Of a stretch of 38,710 nucleotides of DNA, positions 16,291-22,762 are shown in pieces. Every line of letters starts with the position of its first letter. Position 1 is the first letter of the stretch. Source of the stretch: Bacteroidota bacterium (GTDB lineage: Bacteria > Bacteroidota > Bacteroidia > Chitinophagales > Saprospiraceae); contig JAFMDF010000057.1 of the NCBI GenBank assembly GCA_017857395.1, forward strand, positions 1-38,710. The letters run 5' to 3'. A program made the position numbers and the translations under genes. Under the pieces are notes generated by a model that had not been told where the DNA came from, made no database searches, and saw nothing but the letters and a program-made list of their open reading frames with translations.

Positions 16291-17184
16291 ATGGAATTTT
16301 TAACCACACCTGATTCAAGATTTGACAATTTACCAGATTATTCTTTTGCGCCAAATTACCTCGAAGTAGGGGATGGTCTGAAAATGCATTATGTGGATGA
16401 AGGGCCAAAAGATGGAGAAATTGTCTTGTTACTACATGGCGAACCTAGTTGGTCTTATTTATATAGAGAAATGATTCCTGTTTTTGTAGCAGCAGGTTAT
16501 CGAACGATTGCTCCTGATTTGATTGGTTTTGGGAAATCATCTAAACCTACGCAAACGGCTGATTATACTTACCAAAAACATATTGATTGGACAAAATCAT
16601 TGGTCCATCAATTGGATTTGCAAGGGGTTAATTTATTTTGCCAAGATTGGGGTGGATTAATTGGGTTAAGGATTTTAGCAGAAGAACCAGAAAGGTTTAG
16701 TCGAGGCGTTGTCGGTAATTCAGGATTGCCTACAGGCGAACATGGTGCGAATGAAGCCTTTAAAAAGTGGCAACATTTTTCTCAAACAGTGCCTGTCTTT
16801 CCTGTTGGTTCAATGATTCAACGAGCAACGGTAGTAGAATTAACGGAAGCAGAAATAGCGGCGTATGATGCGCCTTTTCCCGATGAGACCTATAAAGCGG
16901 GTGCTAGAATTTTCCCTGCCTTAGTGCCTACAACTCCAGATAATCCAGAAACTGCTAATAATAAAAAAGCATGGGCTTCTTTAATGAAGTTTGATAAGCC
17001 ATTTTTGACTTTATTTTCTGATAGTGACCCGATTACTAAAGGTGGAGAAAGAGTCTTACAGAAATTAATACCGGGCACTAAAGGTCAAAAACATACCATT
17101 ATCGAAGGTGGTGGACATTTTTTACAAGATGATAAAGGGGAAGAAATTGCTACTTTGATGATTGAGTTTATGCAGACGACTTAG
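16291..17184 (+). CDS. Haloalkane dehalogenase, HLD-I-like alpha/beta hydrolase
   Basis: 297 aa counted from the ATG at 16291. An in-frame ATG at 16255 lies within the palindromic element and is disfavoured, since family members begin at the equivalent of MEFLTTPDSRF. It cleaves carbon-halogen bonds in the cytoplasm to give an alcohol and halide. The oxyanion motif HGEPSWSYLY (49 on), nucleophile D119 with halide-binding W120 in CQDWGG, cap Trp W160 in FKKWQHFSQ, acid D246 in SDSDPI and base H276 in GGGHFLQ are all in place. The complete set, with E-P-S-W and D-W-G, argues for a true dehalogenase over an epoxide hydrolase. Natural substrates are unknown. It is monocistronic. Confidence 0.87.
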   Translation: MEFLTTPDSRFDNLPDYSFAPNYLEVGDGLKMHYVDEGPKDGEIVLLLHGEPSWSYLYREMIPVFVAAGYRTIAPDLIGFGKSSKPTQTADYTYQKHIDWTKSLVHQLDLQGVNLFCQDWGGLIGLRILAEEPERFSRGVVGNSGLPTGEHGANEAFKKWQHFSQTVPVFPVGSMIQRATVVELTEAEIAAYDAPFPDETYKAGARIFPALVPTTPDNPETANNKKAWASLMKFDKPFLTLFSDSDPITKGGERVLQKLIPGTKGQKHTIIEGGGHFLQDDKGEEIATLMIEFMQTT

Positions 17185-17185
17185 G

Positions 17186-17217
17186 AAATGATGAACTATA
17201 AATGATGAACGATGAAT
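17186..17217. repeat. ATGATGAAC/GATGAA low-complexity repeat
   Basis: This tract of ATGATGAAC, TATAAATGATGAAC and GATGAAT units begins directly after the dehalogenase stop. It shares ATGATGAACTATAAATGAT with the reverse complement of 165-192 and most of its units with 21960-21990. Confidence 0.55.
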
Positions 17218-17316
17218 TGGTGCACCATAAAAAAACATACAAAAAGCTGTGTTAGATAGCTGAAAGAAATGGAATTAATAAGAACATAGATATTGACTTT
17301 ATTTACAAATTGTAGT

Positions 17317-17386
17317 ATCCGTTGTTTTCATTCATCTGTTGGTTATATAAAAGGCTTTAACCAACAGATGAATGAAGACAACGGAT
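17317..17386. repeat. 28-bp hairpin with ATCCGTTG/CAACGGAT ends
   Basis: Arms 17317-17344 and 17359-17386 match at 27 of 28 positions (the single difference would be a G-U pair in RNA) around a 14-nt loop. It sits between the converging dehalogenase and gldG genes and could act as a bidirectional transcription end, though no T-run follows. Terminal octamers are shared with the palindrome at 4982. Confidence 0.8.
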
Positions 17387-17426
17387 ATTTATGACTTGAT
17401 ACTAGAAAATAGTCTCTTTTAAAATA

Positions 17427-19115
17427 CTATCTCGCATACCGCCACCGTCTCCAATAATTATAGCCTAAACCAAATAAAAGTAATAAAAGTAATGGCATTA
17501 AAATATTAATGATTTGCCATTTAGTTTCCTCTTCCTCTGCTTTCTGTTCATTCAATAAACGCAATTTAACTTCTTTAGAACGAGCCGCAATCACGCCATT
17601 ATCATCGACCATATATTCGATGGCATTGATTAAGAAATCCTTATTAGCGAAAGTATGTTTAACGTAGCGATTAAAACCTAATCGTCCATATCGACCCTGT
17701 GCTGGATCCGCATAATTGCTAATAATATCACCATCTGCTACAACTAACATTTTCGTAGGCTCACTCCTCGTTTTGTAGTCAAAACCAAGTTGTTTGTAAA
17801 CTGCTAGAAAATCCCCTTTTGGTCTATTTTCATACAAAGACGGGAATTCTCCTTCCAATAAAATTCCTAAAGGTTGAAAAGATTTATTATAAGTGGCTAA
17901 ATCAGGTTTCGTTTTGAGTATTTCAAAACTTAACCGCATTGGAAATAATTGTACTTTACTTCTTTCAGAAGTGGTTAGTAAAAAGGTTTTTTCTACAGGT
18001 GTTTTGGTGCGAAAAGAATCGAGCGTATTGGCAAATAATAAATTGACAGGGCCTAGACTTTTAGTAATCGGATGATTTTGATTGGGAATAGACATTAAAT
18101 GGTAAGGCCAAGGAAATAATTGCGGAGTACCTCGTTCATCAATGATTTGTGGAATTTGAGTACTCCGTAAATCCATGGCTAAACTATTATTAAATTTAAC
18201 CCCATAATTAAACAATAAATTATCTAAATTAAAAAGGTCGGAAGTATAGGAATAAGGTGCATAAGCCCCTGCACGCCCAATACTATCTAAGTTTACATTC
18301 ATGGCATCTATTAACCAGATTACCTTCCCTCCATTCATCACATATTGGTCAATTTTAAACTTATCTTTCTCACTAAAAGAAGTGGTTGGTTTCGCTACAA
18401 TTAATACAGAAATACCAGCATTAATTTGTACCAAACTATCTAATATCAAATCGCCAACATCATAAAATGCACTCAACTCATTCCGAATATCTTGGGTATT
18501 TGCGTAAGGTAATTCTCCATGACTAGTTGTAAACGCAATAACTGGTTTTCGAGAAGTTTGTAATTTCTGAATCGCATTCGATAATTTATATTCTAATAAA
18601 CCAACATTATTATTTAATGCTTCGTGAGAAGACATGCCTGGGATATCTTCACCCACCAAATCAACTGGAATACTTCTGCCTTTATACGTCAAGACGGCAT
18701 AGGGATAAAAGCGAACTGTTTTTTGTTCTTTGCCACCTCGAATTCTAAGATTTTTAGCCCTTAATCCATCATTCTGTAATTGCTTGATTCGGTTATTTTT
18801 TTCTTCAACAGGTAAATTATTCGGAATTGGGTCTGCAAATTCATATTCAATATATCCTGAGATACTCCGAAAATCATCTAATATTTCTCTAGTTGCTTTT
18901 TGCAAACGTTTAAACCCTGCTGGAAATTCGCCTTCCAAAAGCACATTGACATACACCACATCATCCAAATTTTGTAATAAATTTTGGGTCGGTTGCGTCA
19001 AAGTATAGCGCTTTTCTTCAGTCAAATCCAAGTATCCATAAAAATGATTACCGATGATATTTAACCCAATCGCAATGCCGATAACTAAGACTAAATTTAA
19101 AATTGATTGCTTCAT
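17427..19115 (-). CDS. gldG: GldG, gliding motility ABC auxiliary component
   Basis: 562 aa. An N-terminal membrane anchor (about 5-25) is followed by a large periplasmic region typical of the GldG/ABC-type uncharacterised transport family (ITLTQ-like EEKRYTLTQPTQNLL, then VYVNVLLEGEFPAGFKRLQ, HGELPY, LIDAMN). A C-terminal membrane helix (about 537-553, LLLLLLFGLGYNYW) and a basic tail close the protein. GldA, GldF and GldG form an ABC complex linked to gliding motility in Flavobacterium, where its substrate is unresolved. Here gldG follows gldF by 136 bp containing two palindromes. The order gldA, unknown, gldF, gldG on one strand supports the identity. Confidence 0.9.
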   Translation of the reverse strand: MKQSILNLVLVIGIAIGLNIIGNHFYGYLDLTEEKRYTLTQPTQNLLQNLDDVVYVNVLLEGEFPAGFKRLQKATREILDDFRSISGYIEYEFADPIPNNLPVEEKNNRIKQLQNDGLRAKNLRIRGGKEQKTVRFYPYAVLTYKGRSIPVDLVGEDIPGMSSHEALNNNVGLLEYKLSNAIQKLQTSRKPVIAFTTSHGELPYANTQDIRNELSAFYDVGDLILDSLVQINAGISVLIVAKPTTSFSEKDKFKIDQYVMNGGKVIWLIDAMNVNLDSIGRAGAYAPYSYTSDLFNLDNLLFNYGVKFNNSLAMDLRSTQIPQIIDERGTPQLFPWPYHLMSIPNQNHPITKSLGPVNLLFANTLDSFRTKTPVEKTFLLTTSERSKVQLFPMRLSFEILKTKPDLATYNKSFQPLGILLEGEFPSLYENRPKGDFLAVYKQLGFDYKTRSEPTKMLVVADGDIISNYADPAQGRYGRLGFNRYVKHTFANKDFLINAIEYMVDDNGVIAARSKEVKLRLLNEQKAEEEETKWQIINILMPLLLLLLFGLGYNYWRRWRYAR

Positions 19116-19161
19116 ATTTTTTATAAGAATAGAGATGCGAGCGTAGAGAATAGAGGCTTAT

Positions 19162-19192
19162 GATTTGCTAAATTTTCAAAATTTAGTAAATC
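19162..19192. repeat. GATTTGCTAAA palindrome, copy 1
   Basis: GATTTGCTAAATTTT and AAAATTTAGTAAATC are inverted copies around a single base with one mismatch. It lies in the gldF-gldG gap. It belongs to the same family as 19223-19253 and 20853-20885. Confidence 0.7.
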
Positions 19193-19222
19193 TCTACCCC
19201 CTTCATTTTTAGGGAAAATTAA

Positions 19223-19253
19223 GATTTACTAAATCTGCTAGATTTAGCAAATC
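19223..19253. repeat. GATTTGCTAAA palindrome, copy 2, at the gldF stop codon
   Basis: GATTTACTAAATCT and AGATTTAGCAAATC pair with one mismatch around GCT. The right arm ends inside the gldF stop codon (19252-19254), so the end of the coding sequence is part of the hairpin. Confidence 0.7.
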
Positions 19254-19983
19254 ACCACTTACGACTTTCTAATGCCACTTGGCTACCCATTAAAAAGACG
19301 CCAATAACTGATATAAAATAAATCAAATCTCGACTATCCAAGACGCCTCGACTAATTGATATATAATGATAATCAATGCCAATCATCTGTACAATATCAT
19401 CTGTTTTTCCTAGAAAAATGGGTAATCGACTTAAATAATCAAAGCCCCAATAGAAAAGGAAGCAGAAAAACAAGGCCAGTATAAAAGCAATGATTTGGTT
19501 ATCCGTAATGGAAGAGGCCAATAAGCCAATGGCTACAAAAGTGCCACCCAATAAAACCAAGCCAATATAAGACCCCGCAATGGCGCCTGCATCTAAATTC
19601 CCTTTTGGGGAACCCAATTCATGCATCGTATAATAATAGAGTAAGGTTGGTAAAAGTGCAAAAATCAGCAATAGCCAACAAGCAAAGAATTTACCCAATA
19701 CAATTTCCCAATCTCGCAAAGGACGAGTGACTAATAATTCAATCGTTCCTGTCTGTTTTTCTTCCGCAAAAGAGCGCATCGTAATAGCTGGAATTAAAAA
19801 CAAAAATATTAAAGGGGCTATTTCAAAGAGGGCATCCAAAGAAGCGACTTCATATTTTAATAGACTGTAATCTGGAAAGACCCACAACATTAAGCCCATG
19901 AAAATCAGGAAAACGCCTATCACAATATAGCCGATAAGAGAACTGAAAAAGGTATTAATTTCTTTATAAAAGATGCTTAGCAT
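19252..19983 (-). CDS. gldF: GldF, ABC-2 type permease for gliding motility
   Basis: 243 aa inner-membrane protein with about six predicted helices. The ABC-2 permease pattern is visible: an N-terminal YKEINTFFSSLIGYIVIGVF, LFLIPAITMRSFAEEKQTGT (the coupling region EEKQTGTIELL), RDWEIVLGKFFACW, then three closing helices. It pairs with the GldA ATPase and with GldG. The length matches GldF. The gene lies 191 bp downstream of the unknown gene at 20175 and upstream of gldG. Its stop codon is embedded in a palindrome. Confidence 0.9.
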   Translation of the reverse strand: MLSIFYKEINTFFSSLIGYIVIGVFLIFMGLMLWVFPDYSLLKYEVASLDALFEIAPLIFLFLIPAITMRSFAEEKQTGTIELLVTRPLRDWEIVLGKFFACWLLLIFALLPTLLYYYTMHELGSPKGNLDAGAIAGSYIGLVLLGGTFVAIGLLASSITDNQIIAFILALFFCFLFYWGFDYLSRLPIFLGKTDDIVQMIGIDYHYISISRGVLDSRDLIYFISVIGVFLMGSQVALESRKW

Positions 19984-20026
19984 TTAGTAGTTGATTGATT
20001 GTAAAGAGTAGACTATTAAATATTTG

Positions 20027-20168
20027 AGAAGTCAGAAGTCAGACCGTTTATTTCATAAACTGTCAGAAGTCAGATGATTAAAGATTGTTGCTGGAAATTA
20101 AGTATCCTTACAAGTTAAATCTGACTTCTGACAGTAAATTTTAATTTACGGTCTGACTTCTGACCTCT
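20027..20168. repeat. Long imperfect inverted repeat built from GTCAGAAGTCAGA
   Basis: The left arm 20027-20074 and right arm 20120-20168 are inverted copies over roughly 48 bp. The outer and inner thirds (GTCAGAAGTCAGACCGT and CTGTCAGAAGTCAGA) are exact and the AT-rich middle is diverged. The element fills most of the 191-bp gap between the unknown secreted-protein gene and gldF. Confidence 0.7.
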
Positions 20169-20174
20169 CTTCCA

Positions 20175-20996
20175 CTATTGGTTGATTGGTAGATTTACCG
20201 AGTGTTTGTCATTATATAATAACAGCGCATCAAATAATTTATCTTCTGATCGAACTGGGCCAAGACTCTTTAATGCTTGGATGATATCGGGTTCTTCTAC
20301 TATCCATTCTAGTAAATTTTGATAATTAAAGTCAGCAACTTCACCTGTAGCAAATCGAAGCATCTTCTCTTTAATTACAGGTAGTTTTCGCATTGCTTTT
20401 CCTGTACGAAAAGGTTTACCAATTAAAGGGTTATAAGCCTTAAAAGTTACTTCTTTTTCTTCAATGTCATCATAGGCATAATAGCAAATACTTCCCCTTA
20501 CTTCCATAGAAGCAAAAACTTTTAAATTATGTGCAGGTAAATTTGGAGAAGTTTTGACATAAGGAATTCCTCGAATCACGACACCCCAAATTTCATCTAA
20601 ATTTAATTTTTTGCCCGTTCCTTTTAAGCGAATGTACTCTACTTTTGCTTGTTTGGTCTTTTCATTAATGAAAAAATTACCGTCTATCATATTACCTGTA
20701 TGCGTTGGTCTATTTTGTTGAAATGCTTCAAAGGTTTGATAGACTCCATTTTCAAAACGGAAGGATTGGGTTAATTGATTTTGAGCGTTTACGGCAAAAG
20801 ATAGCCAGCATAAAATGAATGCTATGGGAAAGGTATTTATTAGGGTTAATTTAGATTTGCTAAATTTTAAAAATTTAGCAAATCTTAGCGAAAAATCTAT
20901 TCCATTTGCGAAATCTCCTCCCGAAAGCTTTCGGGATAGTAAATCTTTAAAACATCCCACATATCGCAGATTTAAAAAGTAAGTCTTATTCATCAT
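20175..20996 (-). CDS. Secreted protein of unknown function in the gld cluster
   Basis: 273 aa. No family is recognised. A clear Sec signal core lies at about 52-71 (TFPIAFILCWLSFAVNAQ), which is unusually far from the first ATG. Residues 1-50 are encoded by repeat-like DNA (palindromes at 20853-20885 and 20919-20936), so the original start was probably nearer the signal peptide; no in-frame ATG, GTG or TTG is present there. The mature part (72-273) is beta-rich at first (TQSFRFENGVYQTFEAFQQN, GNFFINEKTKQAKVEYIRL) then helical near the C-terminus. It lies 50 bp after gldA and 191 bp before gldF on the same strand, suggesting co-transcription and a possible periplasmic or outer-membrane role with the Gld ABC complex. 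That role is inference. Confidence 0.6.
   Translation of the reverse strand: MMNKTYFLNLRYVGCFKDLLSRKLSGGDFANGIDFSLRFAKFLKFSKSKLTLINTFPIAFILCWLSFAVNAQNQLTQSFRFENGVYQTFEAFQQNRPTHTGNMIDGNFFINEKTKQAKVEYIRLKGTGKKLNLDEIWGVVIRGIPYVKTSPNLPAHNLKVFASMEVRGSICYYAYDDIEEKEVTFKAYNPLIGKPFRTGKAMRKLPVIKEKMLRFATGEVADFNYQNLLEWIVEEPDIIQALKSLGPVRSEDKLFDALLLYNDKHSVNLPINQ
20853..20885. repeat. GATTTGCTAAA palindrome, copy 3, inside a coding region
   Basis: AGATTTGCTAAATTTT and AAAATTTAGCAAATCT are perfect 16-bp arms around one base. It encodes residues about 38-48 of the unknown protein at 20175-20996 and is the same family as the two copies next to gldF. Confidence 0.75.
20919..20936. repeat. Perfect 18-bp palindrome
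   Basis: TCCCGAAAG followed directly by CTTTCGGGA, without spacer. It falls in the doubtful N-terminal part of the unknown gene at 20175-20996. Confidence 0.65.
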
Positions 20997-21046
20997 TTAT
21001 GTCTTATAATTTATAACTCATCATTCATCACTCACCACTATAATCA

Positions 21047-21952
21047 CTATTTTGTCAATTCTTGAAATACATCTTCTACACTATATTGTTCCTTCTTCAT
21101 TTCTAACAAGGTCAAATCATTCGCAACTGCAAAGTTGAAGATATCGCCTCTAATATCCTTATTTTTTTCAGAAATAAACTGCCAACGTCCATTTCCTAAA
21201 GATTTGATTGTTTTGACCTGTTCAATTTTAGTTAATTGTTTTTGCAAAATTTGCTGGGCGAATTCTACGGTAATAACCGTTTCTCCCGTTACTTTTTGCT
21301 GCAAGGTCTCAATCGTATCATTGGCAACCATTTCTCCTTTATTAATAATAATCACTCTATCGCAAAGGGCTTGGACTTCTTGCATAATATGGGTCGAAAA
21401 AATAACCGTTTTTTCTTGCCCTAATTCTTTAATCAATCGCCGAATTTCTATCAATTGATTGGGGTCTAAACCAGAAGTCGGTTCATCCAAAATCAATACT
21501 TCTGGGTCGTGCAACATCGCTTGTGCCAAGCCAACTCTTTGTCGGTATCCTTTGGATAAAGAACCAATGATTTTATTTTGTTCTCTTTGCAAGCCCGTTC
21601 GTTCTATCATTTCTGCTACTCGCTGCCGCTTATTCTTGACCTTATGTAAACCTGCTACAAAAGATAAATATTCTTTGACATATAAATCTTTGTAAAGCGG
21701 ATTATGTTCTGGCAAATAGCCAATTCTTGCTCGAACTGCCAAAGGGTCGGTGACCACATCATACCCACAAACTTGTGCTTTACCTTCGGATTGAGGGATA
21801 AAACAAGTAATAATTTTCATAGTCGTTGTTTTCCCTGCGCCATTAGGCCCTAGAAAACCTAGTACTTCTCCTTTTTTAGCTTCAAAACTAATATTATTAA
21901 CGGCTTTTTGTTGACCGTATATTTTTGTTAAATTTTGGACGATTACAGACAT
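21047..21952 (-). CDS. gldA: GldA, ABC transporter ATP-binding protein for gliding motility
   Basis: 301 aa cytoplasmic ATPase. Walker A is GPNGAGKT (35-42), the signature is LSKGYRQR (132-139), Walker B with the D-loop is VLILDEPTSGLD (152-163), and the H-loop is FSTHIMQE. A C-terminal extension of about 80 residues (DTIETLQQKVTGETV to the end, SVEDVFQELTK) is typical of GldA-like ABC-2 ATPases. It powers the GldF permease. It is first in the minus-strand cluster. Its start codon is preceded by an ATC/TCA-rich repeat tract (21953-21990). General ABC-2 ATPases share these motifs; the name rests on gldF and gldG nearby. Confidence 0.9.
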   Translation of the reverse strand: MSVIVQNLTKIYGQQKAVNNISFEAKKGEVLGFLGPNGAGKTTTMKIITCFIPQSEGKAQVCGYDVVTDPLAVRARIGYLPEHNPLYKDLYVKEYLSFVAGLHKVKNKRQRVAEMIERTGLQREQNKIIGSLSKGYRQRVGLAQAMLHDPEVLILDEPTSGLDPNQLIEIRRLIKELGQEKTVIFSTHIMQEVQALCDRVIIINKGEMVANDTIETLQQKVTGETVITVEFAQQILQKQLTKIEQVKTIKSLGNGRWQFISEKNKDIRGDIFNFAVANDLTLLEMKKEQYSVEDVFQELTK

Positions 21953-21959
21953 TGATATT

Positions 21960-21990
21960 AAATGATGAACGATGAATGATGAACGATAAA
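21960..21990. repeat. ATGATGAACG repeat at the gldA start
   Basis: AATGATGAACGATG and AATGATGAACGATAAAT are near-identical tandem units. Read on the gldA strand this is TTCATCATTCATCGTT, the same 16-mer that sits before the thioesterase gene at 173-188. Confidence 0.6.
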
Positions 21991-21997
21991 TTTGTTA

Positions 21998-22026
21998 GGG
22001 CACTCAAACTAAACGTGATAGTGCCC
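21998..22026. terminator. Hairpin in the gldA/CPCC divergent gap
   Basis: GGGCACT (21998-22004) and AGTGCCC (22020-22026) pair, with flanking TTTGT and ACAAA extending the stem. It is placed between divergent genes, so a terminator role is unlikely unless it ends an antisense message. It may be a leader or a repeat element. Confidence 0.3.
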
Positions 22027-22106
22027 ACAAAATTATAAAAAGATAATGGATTACTGCCTCCTAAAGACAAAAACGATTTTTATATAAAGAGTTCTTCAAC
22101 ATTTTA

Positions 22107-22114
22107 TACCTTTG
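22107..22114 (+). promoter_or_regulatory. Candidate -7 box of the CPCC gene
   Basis: TACCTTTG matches TAnnTTTG and sits 19 nt before the ATG at 22134. No clear TTG is present at -33. Confidence 0.45.
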
Positions 22115-22133
22115 TTCTACCTAAAAAAAAGAA

Positions 22134-22679
22134 ATGAAACGAAAAGAAGCGATAATAAAAATTGCTGAATTAAAAATTAGTAATTTGAATAAACATGAAA
22201 GAGCGGGATATTTAATAGGATTGTGGAGTATTGACAAAGCGGACGAAGAATTTCACTCGCTACCAGATGCGCTAAAAAAAGAAATGGAAGAAAATGAAGA
22301 ATATGGAAATCCAGCAAATAAAAAATATAACCCATTAATTTTAAAAGCGCTAATTTATAAATTCAAAGGAGTAAGAAATGAATATATAGAAAGAGTATTT
22401 AACCAACTTACAAATAGGGAAGTATTGGTAAAAGAAGAAATTGAAAAATTTGAGAGCTGTCCTTGTTGCGGATACAAAACACTTGAAGAAAGAAACGCTT
22501 GGAATATTTGTAAAGTTTGTTATTGGGAAGATGATGGAATTGAAGATTTAGATGTCCGAAGTGGACCAAATCGTATGACACTTAGAAAAGCAAAAGAAAA
22601 TTATAAAGAATTTGGAGCTTGTGAAAAAAGATTCATTCAACATACAGAGAAAGAACCAGATTTAAAATTTGAAAAATAA
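22134..22679 (+). CDS. CPCC-type cysteine-rich domain protein
   Basis: 181 aa, predicted cytoplasmic. Residues 1-100 are helical and highly charged without a recognised family. Residues 108-181 form a Cys_rich_CPCC domain (PF14206 type): SCPCCGYKTL (C109, C111, C112), ICKVCYWEDDGIED (C126, C129) and SGPNRMTLRKAKENYKEFGA. The four or five Cys probably bind zinc. CPCC domains often occur next to polymorphic toxin or immunity genes, but no toxin is seen here. The gene stands alone in front of the beta-propeller gene, 83 bp away on the same strand. Function is unknown. Confidence 0.78.
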   Translation: MKRKEAIIKIAELKISNLNKHERAGYLIGLWSIDKADEEFHSLPDALKKEMEENEEYGNPANKKYNPLILKALIYKFKGVRNEYIERVFNQLTNREVLVKEEIEKFESCPCCGYKTLEERNAWNICKVCYWEDDGIEDLDVRSGPNRMTLRKAKENYKEFGACEKRFIQHTEKEPDLKFEK

Positions 22680-22762
22680 TGGAGGGTTTTCCTCTCCTTC
22701 CCTTATTAACTCATTGACTTATAACCTCATTCCTCCATTACTTAACCCTAGTACTTCAAATT

